From an uncultured Thiohalocapsa sp. (GTDB lineage Bacteria; Pseudomonadota; Gammaproteobacteria; Chromatiales; Chromatiaceae), in NCBI RefSeq assembly GCF_913062725.1, contig NZ_CAJXWY010000011.1:1-64000 (forward strand): a stretch of 64,000 bases of DNA. Direction: 5' to 3'. The notes beneath the pieces were generated by a model. It did no database searches. It saw nothing but the letters and a program-made list of their open reading frames with translations, and was not told where the DNA came from. Shown here piece by piece: positions 28,294 to 36,734 of the stretch (position 1 is the stretch's first letter; every line of letters begins with the position of its first letter). The position numbers were made by a program, and so were the translations under genes.

Positions 28294-29907
28294 ATGGATA
28301 AGACTGAGCTCAAGCAGGCCGCGGCGATGCGTCTCGGTACCCTCGACTATGCCAACGGCATCATCGAGACGGTGCACGATCCAATGCTGGTCCTCGACGA
28401 CCACCTGCGCGTGCAAAGCGCCAATCATGCGTTCTACCAGACCTTCCGGGTGTCGCCCGAGGCGACGGCCGGACGCTTGCTGTTCGAACTGCACGACGGC
28501 CACTGGAACATCCCGCGTCTGCGCACGCTGCTGGAGGACGTACTGCCCCAGCACAACCGCATCGAGGCGCTCGAAGTGGAGCATCACTTCCCGGCAATTG
28601 GCCGCAAGGCGATGCTGCTCAATGCCCACAAAATCCAGCAGGAGAACGCCGCGGCGATCGTGCTGGCCATCAAGGACGTGACCGAGCGGGACCGGCTGCC
28701 GGGGGTGATGATAACGCCCCAGCAGCCCCACCAGATGCATGCCGTGCTGGACGCAGTGCCCGTCGCAGTGGCGATCATCGCCGCCGCCAGCGGTCGCTTC
28801 TCTTTCGTCAACCGACGTGCCGTCGAGCTCTACGGCTGCGACCTCCTGGGCACGGATCTGGATACTCATCTGGCGCGCGTGCAAGCCCTGCGTCCTGACG
28901 GCACGCCCTTCCCGAGCGAGGCGCTACCGGTCACGCGCGCGCTGCGCCGGCGTGAGACGGTGCTGGGGGAGGATATGCTCATTCATCATGTCGACGGCAA
29001 GCGCGTGCCGGTGGCGGTGAGCTGCGTACCCCTCTGCGACGGGCACGGACACATCGATGCGGCCATCGCCATCTTCGACGATATCTCTGGGCGCAGGCAC
29101 ATGGAGCACTCACTCGTGGCGCTGAACCAAAGCCTGGAGCAGCAGGCGGCCGAGCGCACGACGGAGGCGCAGCGACAGGCCGATCAGCTGCGCGCATTGG
29201 CGAGCCAGCTCAGTCAGGCCGAGCAGCATGAGCGCAAGCGGCTTGCGAAGGTCCTGCACGATCACGTCCAGCAGCTGATCGTGGGGGCGCGCATGCAGGT
29301 GGGACGGCTCAAGCAGGACAAGCCCTGCGAGGCGCGCGCGCCCATCGCCGAGCACATCGAAGCCATGCTGAGCGAAGCCCTGGAGGCATCGCGCTCCCTT
29401 GCCGTCGAGCTGAGTCCACCCGTGTTGGACGACGCCGGCCTCGTCGAAGCACTGCACTGGCTCGCCTCGCGCATGCAGGAGCAACACGCGCTCAAGGTCA
29501 GGGTACAGGCGGATGCTGCGGCGGAGCCACTCAGGGCGGATGTGAGGTTCCTGCTGTTCGAGTGTATTCGCGAGTTGTTGCTGAACGTCGTCAAGCATGC
29601 CCAGGTCGGCGAGGCCGAGGTCGGCCTGATGCGCAGTGCCGATGCCGAAATCACCGCCGTGGTGCGGGACAAGGGCAAAGGTTTCGATACGGGCGTTCTG
29701 AAACAGCGGCGGCTCGACACCATGAGCTTCGGCCTGTTCAGCATGCAGACGCGGCTGGCGCATCTGGGCGGGCGCATCGACATCGACAGCGCCCCCGAGC
29801 GCGGAACCCGGGTGACGCTGGTCGTTGCGGTCGCCGTCGAGCCGTCCGCGGACAGCCCACGTCAGCTCGGCGATGCGCAACGCCACCATGGGCGGCCTGA
29901 CTGCTGA
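28294..29907 (+). CDS. PAS-domain sensor histidine kinase (NarX/DegS-like family)
   Basis: 537 residues. There are two PAS regions, about 20-130 (VHDPMLVLDDHLRVQSANHA) and 150-270 (VLDAVPVAVAIIAAASGRFS), then a coiled coil (about 275-310). The HisKA_3 motif HERKRLAKVLHDHVQQL has its His near residue 322, and the HATPase domain (about 410-525) has RELLLNVVKHAQVG and VRDKGKGFD. No membrane helix is present, so it senses in the cytoplasm. HisKA_3 kinases signal to NarL-type regulators; the only one in view is 18 kb away at 47694-48392. The ATG at 28294 follows GAGAAGG; an in-frame ATG at 28273 is also possible. Confidence 0.9.
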   Translation: MDKTELKQAAAMRLGTLDYANGIIETVHDPMLVLDDHLRVQSANHAFYQTFRVSPEATAGRLLFELHDGHWNIPRLRTLLEDVLPQHNRIEALEVEHHFPAIGRKAMLLNAHKIQQENAAAIVLAIKDVTERDRLPGVMITPQQPHQMHAVLDAVPVAVAIIAAASGRFSFVNRRAVELYGCDLLGTDLDTHLARVQALRPDGTPFPSEALPVTRALRRRETVLGEDMLIHHVDGKRVPVAVSCVPLCDGHGHIDAAIAIFDDISGRRHMEHSLVALNQSLEQQAAERTTEAQRQADQLRALASQLSQAEQHERKRLAKVLHDHVQQLIVGARMQVGRLKQDKPCEARAPIAEHIEAMLSEALEASRSLAVELSPPVLDDAGLVEALHWLASRMQEQHALKVRVQADAAAEPLRADVRFLLFECIRELLLNVVKHAQVGEAEVGLMRSADAEITAVVRDKGKGFDTGVLKQRRLDTMSFGLFSMQTRLAHLGGRIDIDSAPERGTRVTLVVAVAVEPSADSPRQLGDAQRHHGRPDC

Positions 29908-29965
29908 GCTTGCCGGCCACCACGCGATCCGCCGATCGGCGCCGCTGCGCACCGTATGGGCTGCG

Positions 29966-30247
29966 TCAGCGCCGCAGCAGCGTCAGCAGGTCGTCGAGGC
30001 CGCGGGTGTTGATGACGTCGTCCGCCGTGAGCCAGCCGCGGCGGGCCTGGTCGACGCCAAAGCGCATGAAGTCGAGGTTGCCCTGGCTGTGGGCATCGGT
30101 GGAGACGGCGATGCGCACGCCGAGCGCCTTGTCGATGTACAGGTCCTGGTGCAGCGCCTTGACGTGCTTCGGACCCAGACCGGAAATCTCCAGCAGATCG
30201 GCCAGGCGGGAGAACTGCTCGGCGATTTCGCGGTTGTGAATGGTCAT
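29966..30247 (-). pseudogene. Remnant of DNA polymerase X (PolX/PHP), internally deleted
   Basis: A 93-residue frame that stitches together three separate parts of the roughly 570-residue bacterial PolX: the extreme N-terminus (IHNREIAEQFSRLADLLEI), a helix-hairpin-helix piece (SGLGPKHVKALHQDLYID), and the C-terminal end of the PHP exonuclease domain (VAISTDAHS-type: VRIAVSTDAHSQGNLDFMRF, then QARRGWLTADDVINTR). The polymerase palm and most of the PHP domain are gone. The deletions happen to keep the frame open. It is most likely non-functional. It lies head-to-head with a Fpg-type fragment. Confidence 0.75.
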
Positions 30248-30308
30248 GGCTCGCGGATGGCGGCTGATCGGACCGCTGCGCTTACTGACGCGCGTCAACG
30301 CTCGTGGA

Positions 30309-30434
30309 TGCTGCTTGCGGCCGGCATGCCACGCCGCATGCCCGCGCTGCGGCGGCGACCTCGGGCAAATCAAGGCCTGTGGGCACACCGCCTATTTCTG
30401 TCCCGAGTATCAGCCGGCGCCCGCGGGGTCGTAG
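30309..30434 (+). pseudogene. Fragment with Fpg/Nei-type C-terminal zinc finger
   Basis: A short frame encoding CPRCGGDLGQIKACGHTAYF followed by CPEYQ. This matches the C-terminal zinc finger of formamidopyrimidine-DNA glycosylase, where the end is normally CPxCQ; here the last zinc ligand is Tyr. None of the catalytic N-terminal domain is present upstream. I read it as the decayed tail of a glycosylase gene. Confidence 0.5.
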
Positions 30435-30707
30435 TCGCGCCGCCGCGGCGGCGCGCCGGACCGCTGGAACGGTGCATTACCCCAGGACGGCGGGGCATTT
30501 GAGCCAGGCCGACGCCCGCGGCGCATGAGCGGCGCGCACCGCCGCGGATTGCACCGCCCACGCACGGCATGGGTGGCGGCCGGTGAGCCGACGCTCCCGT
30601 GCTCCGCGCCGTAGTCCCGCGCAGCTGCCCATCCCCCTTGGCACGTCATCTGCTGCCGCGATGGTGAGCACACCACCCAGCACCCAACAGCTGATCGCAA
30701 GTCCGTT

Positions 30708-30845
30708 ATGCCCGATGCTTCCGCCAATGCGGATCAGGCCCTGCTGGTCGTCCGGCTCGCGGGCCTGGACAACGACGACGTCGCCCGTGTCGGCGCCAAG
30801 AACGCCTCCCTCGGAGACATGCTCGGGGCTTTGGCCGCCGGGGGG
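30708..30845 (+). pseudogene. N-terminal fragment of phosphoenolpyruvate synthase
   Basis: About 46 residues match the start of PEP synthase: VVRLAGLDNDDVARVGAKNA then SLGDMLGALAAGG, compared with the family's 'l..d...VGGKNASLGEM...L...GV'. The nucleotide-binding domain that should follow is absent; similarity fades within 20 codons and the EF-hand gene begins at 30895. The full enzyme would be near 800 residues. Confidence 0.6.
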
Positions 30846-30894
30846 CCTGACCGGTGCCCGGGCAGATTGGCTCATCAATCCACCGGAGGTCTTC

Positions 30895-31350
30895 ATGCAC
30901 AGATCAACCCACAATCGCTGGTCCACCCTCGCCCTACTCATCGCGGGCGTCGCCTGCGCCCCGGTCGCCGGCGCCCAGCCCGGCGCGGGCGCGGGCGCGG
31001 GCGCGGGCTGGGGACCGGGTCCGCATCACCCCGGCTACGGTGCGGTGCCCGGCATGGGTCCGGGCATGGGTCCGGGCATGGGTCCGGGCATGGGGTCCGG
31101 CATGATGGGTCCGCGCTGGGGCGCGGGCATGCCGGCGTTCGACACCTTCGACCGTAACAACGACGGGCGCATCAGCAGCGACGAGCTCCAGCAGACCCGC
31201 GCCGAGCGGCGAAGCCAGCGCGCCCAGCAGGGCTACCCCATGCGCGGCGCCGCCTATGCGCCGAGCTTCTCTGCAATGGACGCCGACGGCAGCGGCGATC
31301 TCTCGCCTGAAGAATTCGTCCGCTTTCACGGTGGCCGCGGGCGGCCCTAG
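30895..31350 (+). CDS. Secreted EF-hand protein with Gly-Met repeats
   Basis: 151 residues. A signal peptide (STLALLIAGVACAPVAGAQ, cleavage near 28) leads into a low-complexity region with repeated MGPG units (about 48-70), encoded by 12-base repeats. Two EF-hand loops follow: DRNNDGRISSDE (about 86-97) and DADGSGDLSPEE (about 130-141), both with the expected acidic ligands. It should bind Ca2+ in the periplasm or outside. The ATG at 30895 follows GGAGG by five bases. It is an intact gene within an area of gene remnants, and it precedes a P2-type cation pump; a link is speculative. Confidence 0.85.
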   Translation: MHRSTHNRWSTLALLIAGVACAPVAGAQPGAGAGAGAGWGPGPHHPGYGAVPGMGPGMGPGMGPGMGSGMMGPRWGAGMPAFDTFDRNNDGRISSDELQQTRAERRSQRAQQGYPMRGAAYAPSFSAMDADGSGDLSPEEFVRFHGGRGRP

Positions 31351-31395
31351 CCGGGGCGGACGCCAATGCCCAGGGCTCACCAGGCGCGGCAGCGC

Positions 31396-31521
31396 ATGAC
31401 AGGCAATACCATCACCCTCACGGTGGGCGACGGCGATCTGGCGACGGTGCTGGCCTGGCACGACAACGAGATGGGCTATGCGGCGCAGATGCTGCGCGCG
31501 GCGGTGACAGTACTGGGCTGA
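31396..31521 (+). pseudogene. C-terminal fragment of glyceraldehyde-3-phosphate dehydrogenase
   Basis: A 41-residue frame with TVLAWHDNEMGYAAQMLRAA, the GAPDH C-terminal motif (usually W-Y-D-N-E-W/T-G-Y-S-x-R). The NAD-binding and catalytic domains are missing upstream. It ends 102 bases before the cation-pump gene. It was read by hand; the match is short but the motif is distinctive. Confidence 0.65.
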
Positions 31522-31622
31522 GCGGCGCCACCGGCGCCTGGGATACGCCCGTCGAAACGGGCGCTGCCGGGGCGGCGAAGACTGACGAGAGCCAAACACC
31601 AAGCGCGCCGGAGCGCCATCGC

Positions 31623-34358
31623 ATGGACCAGCCAGCATCCGCCAAGCCCTACCAGGCAGCCGCCGACGCCGTGGTCGAGCGCCTCGGCAGCAGCATCGAG
31701 CAGGGCCTGGACGACGCCGAGGTGCGGCGCCGGCGCGACGAGCACGGCCCCAACCGCCTGCGCGAGGCGCGCTCGCGGTCTGCCTGGCGCATCCTGGTGG
31801 ACCAGCTCGCGAGCCTGATCGTGCTGCTGCTGCTGGCCGCGGCGGTGGCGGCGGCGGTCTTCGGCCGCGTGGTCGAGGCCATCGCCATCGGCGCCGCGGT
31901 GGCCGTGAACACCGTCATCGGCTTCGTCATGGAGCTGCGGGCCACCCGCGCCATGGAGGCCCTGCAGCGCATGGGCAAGACCCGGGCCCGGGTGCGCCGC
32001 GGCGGCCGCGAGCGAACCCTGGCGGCGGATGAGCTGGTGCCCGGCGACATCGTGCTGCTGGAGGCGGGCGATGTGGTGAGCGCGGACCTGCGCCTGCTCG
32101 AGGCCAACCGGCTGCAATGCGACGAGGCGGCACTCACCGGCGAGTCCGTGCCCGTCACCAAGGGCATCGCGCCGCTGGAGCGCGATGATCCGCCGCTGGC
32201 GGAGCGCCGAAACATGGCCTTCAAGGGCACGGCGGTCACCGACGGCTCCGGCCTGGGTATCGTCGTCGCCACTGGTATGGACACGGAGCTCGGGCGCATC
32301 TCCAGCCTGGTGGAAGCGGCGGCGTCGTCGGCCACGCCCCTGGAGCGCCGCCTGGAGCAGCTGGGGCGCCGGCTCATCTGGCTCACCGTCGCCATCGCCG
32401 CCGTGGTGGCGGCGGCGGGACTCATCGCGGGCAAGGCGCTGGTGGTCATGCTGGAGACGGCCATCGCACTGGCCATCGCCGCGGTGCCCGAGGGCCTGCC
32501 GGTGGTCGCCACCCTGGCGCTGGCCCGCGGCATGCACAAGATGGCCCGGCGCAACGCCGTCGTGAAGCGGCTCTCGGCGGTGGAGACCCTGGGCACCGCG
32601 AGCCTGATCTTCACCGACAAGACCGGCACACTCACCGAAAACCACATGACCCTGGCCCGGCTCGCCCTCGCCGACGAGACGCTGACCCTGGACCAGGCGC
32701 CGGACGGCGCCCGCTTTCTGCGCGACGACGATACGGCGGTGGCGCTGGAGGAGGCCCCCGCGTTGGCGGCCGCCCTCACCGTGGGCGCCCTTTGCAACAA
32801 CGCCAGCCTGCAGCACGACGGCAGCGTCGGCGATCCCACCGAGGTTGCGCTGCTGGAGGGCGCCGCCGCGGCCGGTCTGCGGCGGGACGCCCTGCTCGAG
32901 CGCCTGCCCGAAGTGCGGGAGCTGAGCTTCGACCCCGATGTGAAGCTGATGGCGACCATCCACACCGATGACGGCGGCTATCGCTATGCCGTCAAGGGCG
33001 CGCCGGAGGCGGTGCTCGGGCGCTGCGCCCGGGCGCGCACCGCAGCCGGCGAGGCCGAGCTCACCGACGCCGGCCGCGAGGACTGGCAAGCCCGCGGCGA
33101 GGCGCTGGCGGCAAACGGACTGCGCGTGCTCGCCATCGCCGAGAAGCACGCCGACGGCGCCGATGCCGACCCCTACGCGGCGCTGACCCTGCTCGCCCTC
33201 GCCGGACTCTACGACCCGCCGCGGCCGGGCATCGACACCACCATCGCCGCCTGCCAGGACGCCGGTATCCGTGTCGTCATGGGCACCGGCGATCATGCCG
33301 CCACCGCCCAGGCCATCGCCACGGAGATCGGCCTCACCACGCCGGATGCGCAAGCCGTCGACGCTTCGCAACTGCCCGACCTCGACAGGTTGAACGACCA
33401 AGAGCGCGAGCGGCTGCTGGCGAGGGACGTCTTCGCCCGCATTAGCCCGGCGCAGAAGCTGCGCCTGATCGGCCTGTATCAGGACGCCGGCTGGGTGGTC
33501 GGCATGACCGGCGACGGCGTCAACGACGCCCCGGCGCTGAAGCAGGCGGACATCGGCATCGCCATGGGCCAGCGCGGTACCGAGGTGGCCCGCGAGGCGG
33601 CGGACATCGTGCTCAAGGACGACGCCTTCGAGACCCTGGTCCACGCCATCGAGCATGGCCGGACCATCTTCGCCAATATCCGGCGCTTCATCGTTTATCT
33701 GCTCTCGGGCAACCTCGCCGAGATCATGGCCGTGTCAGCGGCGGCCAGCATCGGCGCGCCGCTGCCGCTCCTGCCGCTGCAGATCCTCTACATCAACTTC
33801 GTCTCCGACGTCATGCCCGCGTTGGCGCTGGGCCTGAGCCCGAGCCGCGCCGGCGTCATGGACGAATCGCCACGGGCCGGGGGCGAGCCCGTCCTCGAGC
33901 GCCGCCACTGGCTGGCCATCACCGGCTACGGCGCCCTCATCGCCGCCACCGTGCTGGCGGCCTTCACCCTGGCCTTCGTCTGGCTCCAGCTCGACACCGG
34001 CCAGGCCGTCACCATTGGCTTCCTCACCTTCGGCCTCGGGCGCCTGCTGCATGTGCTCAATATGCGTGGCGCCAACTCGCCGATGCTCGTCAACGAGATC
34101 ACCCGCAACCCCATGGTCTGGATCGCCATCGCCGTGGGTATCGCCCTGCTGGCACTCGCCGTCTGGGTGCCGGTGGCCGCCGAGATCCTGTCGATCCAGC
34201 CGTTGCCGCCCGCCGGCTGGCTGCTGGTGGCGGGGTTTTCTGCGCTCCCGGTGCTGATCGTACAGTTGACGCGACGCGTGCTCCCTCGTCGCCGGGCGGC
34301 CCCGACGCGACGCCGCCATGGTCCCCCGCGGTGCGACCTGTCTGACGACCGCCCCTGA
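31623..34358 (+). CDS. P2-type cation-transporting ATPase (Ca2+-pump-like)
   Basis: 911 residues. An N-terminal cation-ATPase domain (about 10-75), the actuator domain with TGESVPVTKG, the phosphorylation motif DKTGTLTEN (Asp near 332), the hinge MTGDGVNDAPALKQADIGIA, and about ten membrane helices. The helix 4 motif AAVPEGLP, YLLSGNLAEI in helix 5 and INFVSDVMPALALG in helix 6 fit the P2A (Ca2+/Mn2+) group, though Na+ or K+ pumps of the P2 class cannot be excluded. No partner gene overlaps it. The pump would use ATP to expel cations, a theme shared with the N-ATPase operon. Confidence 0.92.
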   Translation: MDQPASAKPYQAAADAVVERLGSSIEQGLDDAEVRRRRDEHGPNRLREARSRSAWRILVDQLASLIVLLLLAAAVAAAVFGRVVEAIAIGAAVAVNTVIGFVMELRATRAMEALQRMGKTRARVRRGGRERTLAADELVPGDIVLLEAGDVVSADLRLLEANRLQCDEAALTGESVPVTKGIAPLERDDPPLAERRNMAFKGTAVTDGSGLGIVVATGMDTELGRISSLVEAAASSATPLERRLEQLGRRLIWLTVAIAAVVAAAGLIAGKALVVMLETAIALAIAAVPEGLPVVATLALARGMHKMARRNAVVKRLSAVETLGTASLIFTDKTGTLTENHMTLARLALADETLTLDQAPDGARFLRDDDTAVALEEAPALAAALTVGALCNNASLQHDGSVGDPTEVALLEGAAAAGLRRDALLERLPEVRELSFDPDVKLMATIHTDDGGYRYAVKGAPEAVLGRCARARTAAGEAELTDAGREDWQARGEALAANGLRVLAIAEKHADGADADPYAALTLLALAGLYDPPRPGIDTTIAACQDAGIRVVMGTGDHAATAQAIATEIGLTTPDAQAVDASQLPDLDRLNDQERERLLARDVFARISPAQKLRLIGLYQDAGWVVGMTGDGVNDAPALKQADIGIAMGQRGTEVAREAADIVLKDDAFETLVHAIEHGRTIFANIRRFIVYLLSGNLAEIMAVSAAASIGAPLPLLPLQILYINFVSDVMPALALGLSPSRAGVMDESPRAGGEPVLERRHWLAITGYGALIAATVLAAFTLAFVWLQLDTGQAVTIGFLTFGLGRLLHVLNMRGANSPMLVNEITRNPMVWIAIAVGIALLALAVWVPVAAEILSIQPLPPAGWLLVAGFSALPVLIVQLTRRVLPRRRAAPTRRRHGPPRCDLSDDRP

Positions 34359-34691
34359 TTCCAGCGCGCGCCCGGCCTTTTGTCGCGCCCCCGTCGTTTC
34401 GGCCCGAATCTGGGCCGCGGCGCATCGATGCCAGGCCTGCGTGCCGCTCACACGCCTGGGCCTCCGCCGCTGGTACCATCCCTGCCCCAAACACCGTGAT
34501 CCCGCCCGTCATGACACCGATCGTCCGGATCCTCGCCGCCAGCGCGGACAGCGTCCATCCGTAGGTCCGGCCGGTCGGGTCGTCGAAAACCTGCGCCGGG
34601 CGAGTCGCCGATCCTGGCCTACCCCATCGCGCCCGCCGCTGCGCGCGCAGCATCATCGAGACGGCGGGACTCCGACGAACGCTTGAATCCA
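34359..34691. other. Intergenic region
   Basis: About 330 bases with no supported gene. The first 100 bases follow the pump gene without a clear terminator; the rest presumably carries the promoter of the ABC exporter. Only very short frames are present and none resembles a known family. Confidence 0.5.
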
Positions 34692-36506
34692 ATGAATAAT
34701 CCGGCTCGCGATCTCCCACACTATTTATACGTATTCCATACGTATCTCGGAATACGGATGTATTTCATCTTCGCGCTCGCCGTGGTCGCCGCACTCGCCG
34801 AAGGCGTCGGCATCGTCATGATCCTGCCACTGCTCGCGAGCCTCGGCGGCCCGGATGCGGCCTTCAGCGAAAGCCTGGACCAGAATGGACTGGCGATATG
34901 GCTACAAGAGCTGCTCGATGTCGTGGGTATACAGTATTCGACCACTTCAGTGCTGCTCATCATCACCGCGGCCATTCTCATGAAGGGGATGCTCGCATTC
35001 GCCGCGCACGGTTTGAGCGCACTCTTCCGTGGGCGATTGCTGCGCGAGCTCAAGGGCAGGCTGTTTCAGCAGTACAGTCGCATGCGCTACAGTTACTATG
35101 AGAGCCGCGACAGTGGTCACTTCATCAACATTATCAATAGCCAAACCAGCCAAGCGCTCGACGCATTCCACTCCCTGACCAAGCTCGGCACGCATATCGT
35201 CTACACGGTCATTTACCTGGGATTCGCCTTCATGATCGCCTGGCGCTTCGGCCTCATGGCGCTGCTGCTCGGTGTGGTCATGCTGTTTCTCTTCCGCTGG
35301 CTCAACGGCTATGTGCGCAGCCTCTCACGCAGTCGGGCGCGGGAGAACAGCCATCTCGCCAATCTCTTGATTCAGGCACTGCACGCGTTCAAATACCTGG
35401 TCGCCACGAGTCAGATGACCCCAATCCAGCGCGAGATCGACACCTCGATACGCCGGCTGACGAGCCACGAAATCCGCACCGGTATCGCCGGGGCCCTGAC
35501 CTACAATGCACGCGAGCCCCTGGGCATGGTGTTCATCGCGCTGATCGTCCTGGTCCAGCTCGTGCTGCTACAACAGCCCATCACACCCATCCTGGTGTCG
35601 ATCCTGCTGTTCTATCGCGCCTTCAACGCCTTGATGCACGTCCAGGACAATTGGCAGATCGCGCTGAATAATATCGGCAGCGTCGAGCTGTTCCGCGACG
35701 AATCGCTCGCATTGGCGCAGCAACAGGAGCCGGACGGCAGCGAAGTCATAGCGCCGCTCAGCCAGGGCATTCGCCTGGAGGCCGTCTGCTTCAGCTATGA
35801 TCCGCGACGCGGAGACACGATCAGCGACGTCAGCCTCGATATCGCCGTCAGGCAGACGGTGGCATTCGTGGGGCAATCCGGTTCCGGCAAGTCCACTCTG
35901 GTGGATCTGATCACGCTCATGCTCAAGCCCCAACGCGGTCGCATCCTGATCGATGACATGCCAAGCGAGCGCATCCAACTGGATAGCTGGCGCCGGCAAA
36001 TCGGCTACGTTTCGCAAGAGACCGTGATCTTCAACGACACCATCGCCAATAATATCTGCCTCTGGACGGGCAGCGTCGAGACCGATCCTGGCCTGCGCGA
36101 GCGTGTGCGCAAGGCCGCGGAGCAGGCCCATATCGCCGACGTGATCGAGAGCCTCCCGGAGGGTTATCAGACATTAGTGGGAGACCGGGGCATGCGACTG
36201 TCGGGAGGCCAGCGCCAACGGCTATTCATCGCACGCGAGCTGTTTCGCAAGCCGGCGCTGTTGATCTTGGATGAAGCCACCAGTGCGCTGGACTCGGAAT
36301 CGGAATATGCCATCCAACAGAGCATCGACGCCCTCAGGGGGCAGATCACCGTGATCATTATCGCGCATCGAATGTCCACGATACGTAATGTCGATGAGAT
36401 TTATGTCTTCGACCATGGTCGACTGATCGAGACCGGAACCTACCAGACACTGCGCGACCGAGAGGACTCCCGTTTCCGCAGGCTCATCGCGATGCAGGCG
36501 CTATGA
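34692..36506 (+). CDS. ABC exporter, fused membrane and ATPase domains (MsbA-like)
   Basis: 604 residues from the ATG at 34692. Six membrane helices (about 15-310) precede an ATPase domain with Walker A GQSGSGKST (near 394), Q-loop GYVSQETVIFNDTI, signature LSGGQRQRLFIAREL, Walker B ALLILDEATSALDSES and H-loop IIIAHRMSTI. It is a half-size exporter that should work as a homodimer, moving lipids, polysaccharide precursors or peptides. Base composition is a little lower in G+C and richer in rare-looking codons than in the neighbours. It stands alone between two large genes, so the substrate cannot be inferred. Confidence 0.9.
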   Translation: MNNPARDLPHYLYVFHTYLGIRMYFIFALAVVAALAEGVGIVMILPLLASLGGPDAAFSESLDQNGLAIWLQELLDVVGIQYSTTSVLLIITAAILMKGMLAFAAHGLSALFRGRLLRELKGRLFQQYSRMRYSYYESRDSGHFINIINSQTSQALDAFHSLTKLGTHIVYTVIYLGFAFMIAWRFGLMALLLGVVMLFLFRWLNGYVRSLSRSRARENSHLANLLIQALHAFKYLVATSQMTPIQREIDTSIRRLTSHEIRTGIAGALTYNAREPLGMVFIALIVLVQLVLLQQPITPILVSILLFYRAFNALMHVQDNWQIALNNIGSVELFRDESLALAQQQEPDGSEVIAPLSQGIRLEAVCFSYDPRRGDTISDVSLDIAVRQTVAFVGQSGSGKSTLVDLITLMLKPQRGRILIDDMPSERIQLDSWRRQIGYVSQETVIFNDTIANNICLWTGSVETDPGLRERVRKAAEQAHIADVIESLPEGYQTLVGDRGMRLSGGQRQRLFIARELFRKPALLILDEATSALDSESEYAIQQSIDALRGQITVIIIAHRMSTIRNVDEIYVFDHGRLIETGTYQTLRDREDSRFRRLIAMQAL

Positions 36507-36734
36507 GACTCGGCGGTTTTCCGGCCATCAAATGCCCGTCTCTGATACACGAAAAACCACTGTCTTGACTGTGCTCGGTGCAGAAATGCCTCCCGAAAAC
36601 GCTTCGCATATGACCGGTATTTGGTAATCTATGGCCGTTGGCTCCCCGCGGCCTGATGCGCTTCCGGCGATGGGACCACGGCGCTTTCACCGAGCGGTCA
36701 CGAATCCCGAACGCCATTCGCCCAGCAGACGCCG

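Noticed and set aside
30583-30894. Upstream extension of the EF-hand gene
   Set aside because: The signal peptide and a good GGAGG ribosome site both fix the start at 30895.
34359-34691. Small frames between the cation pump and the ABC exporter
   Set aside because: They are short, without ribosome sites or recognisable domains.
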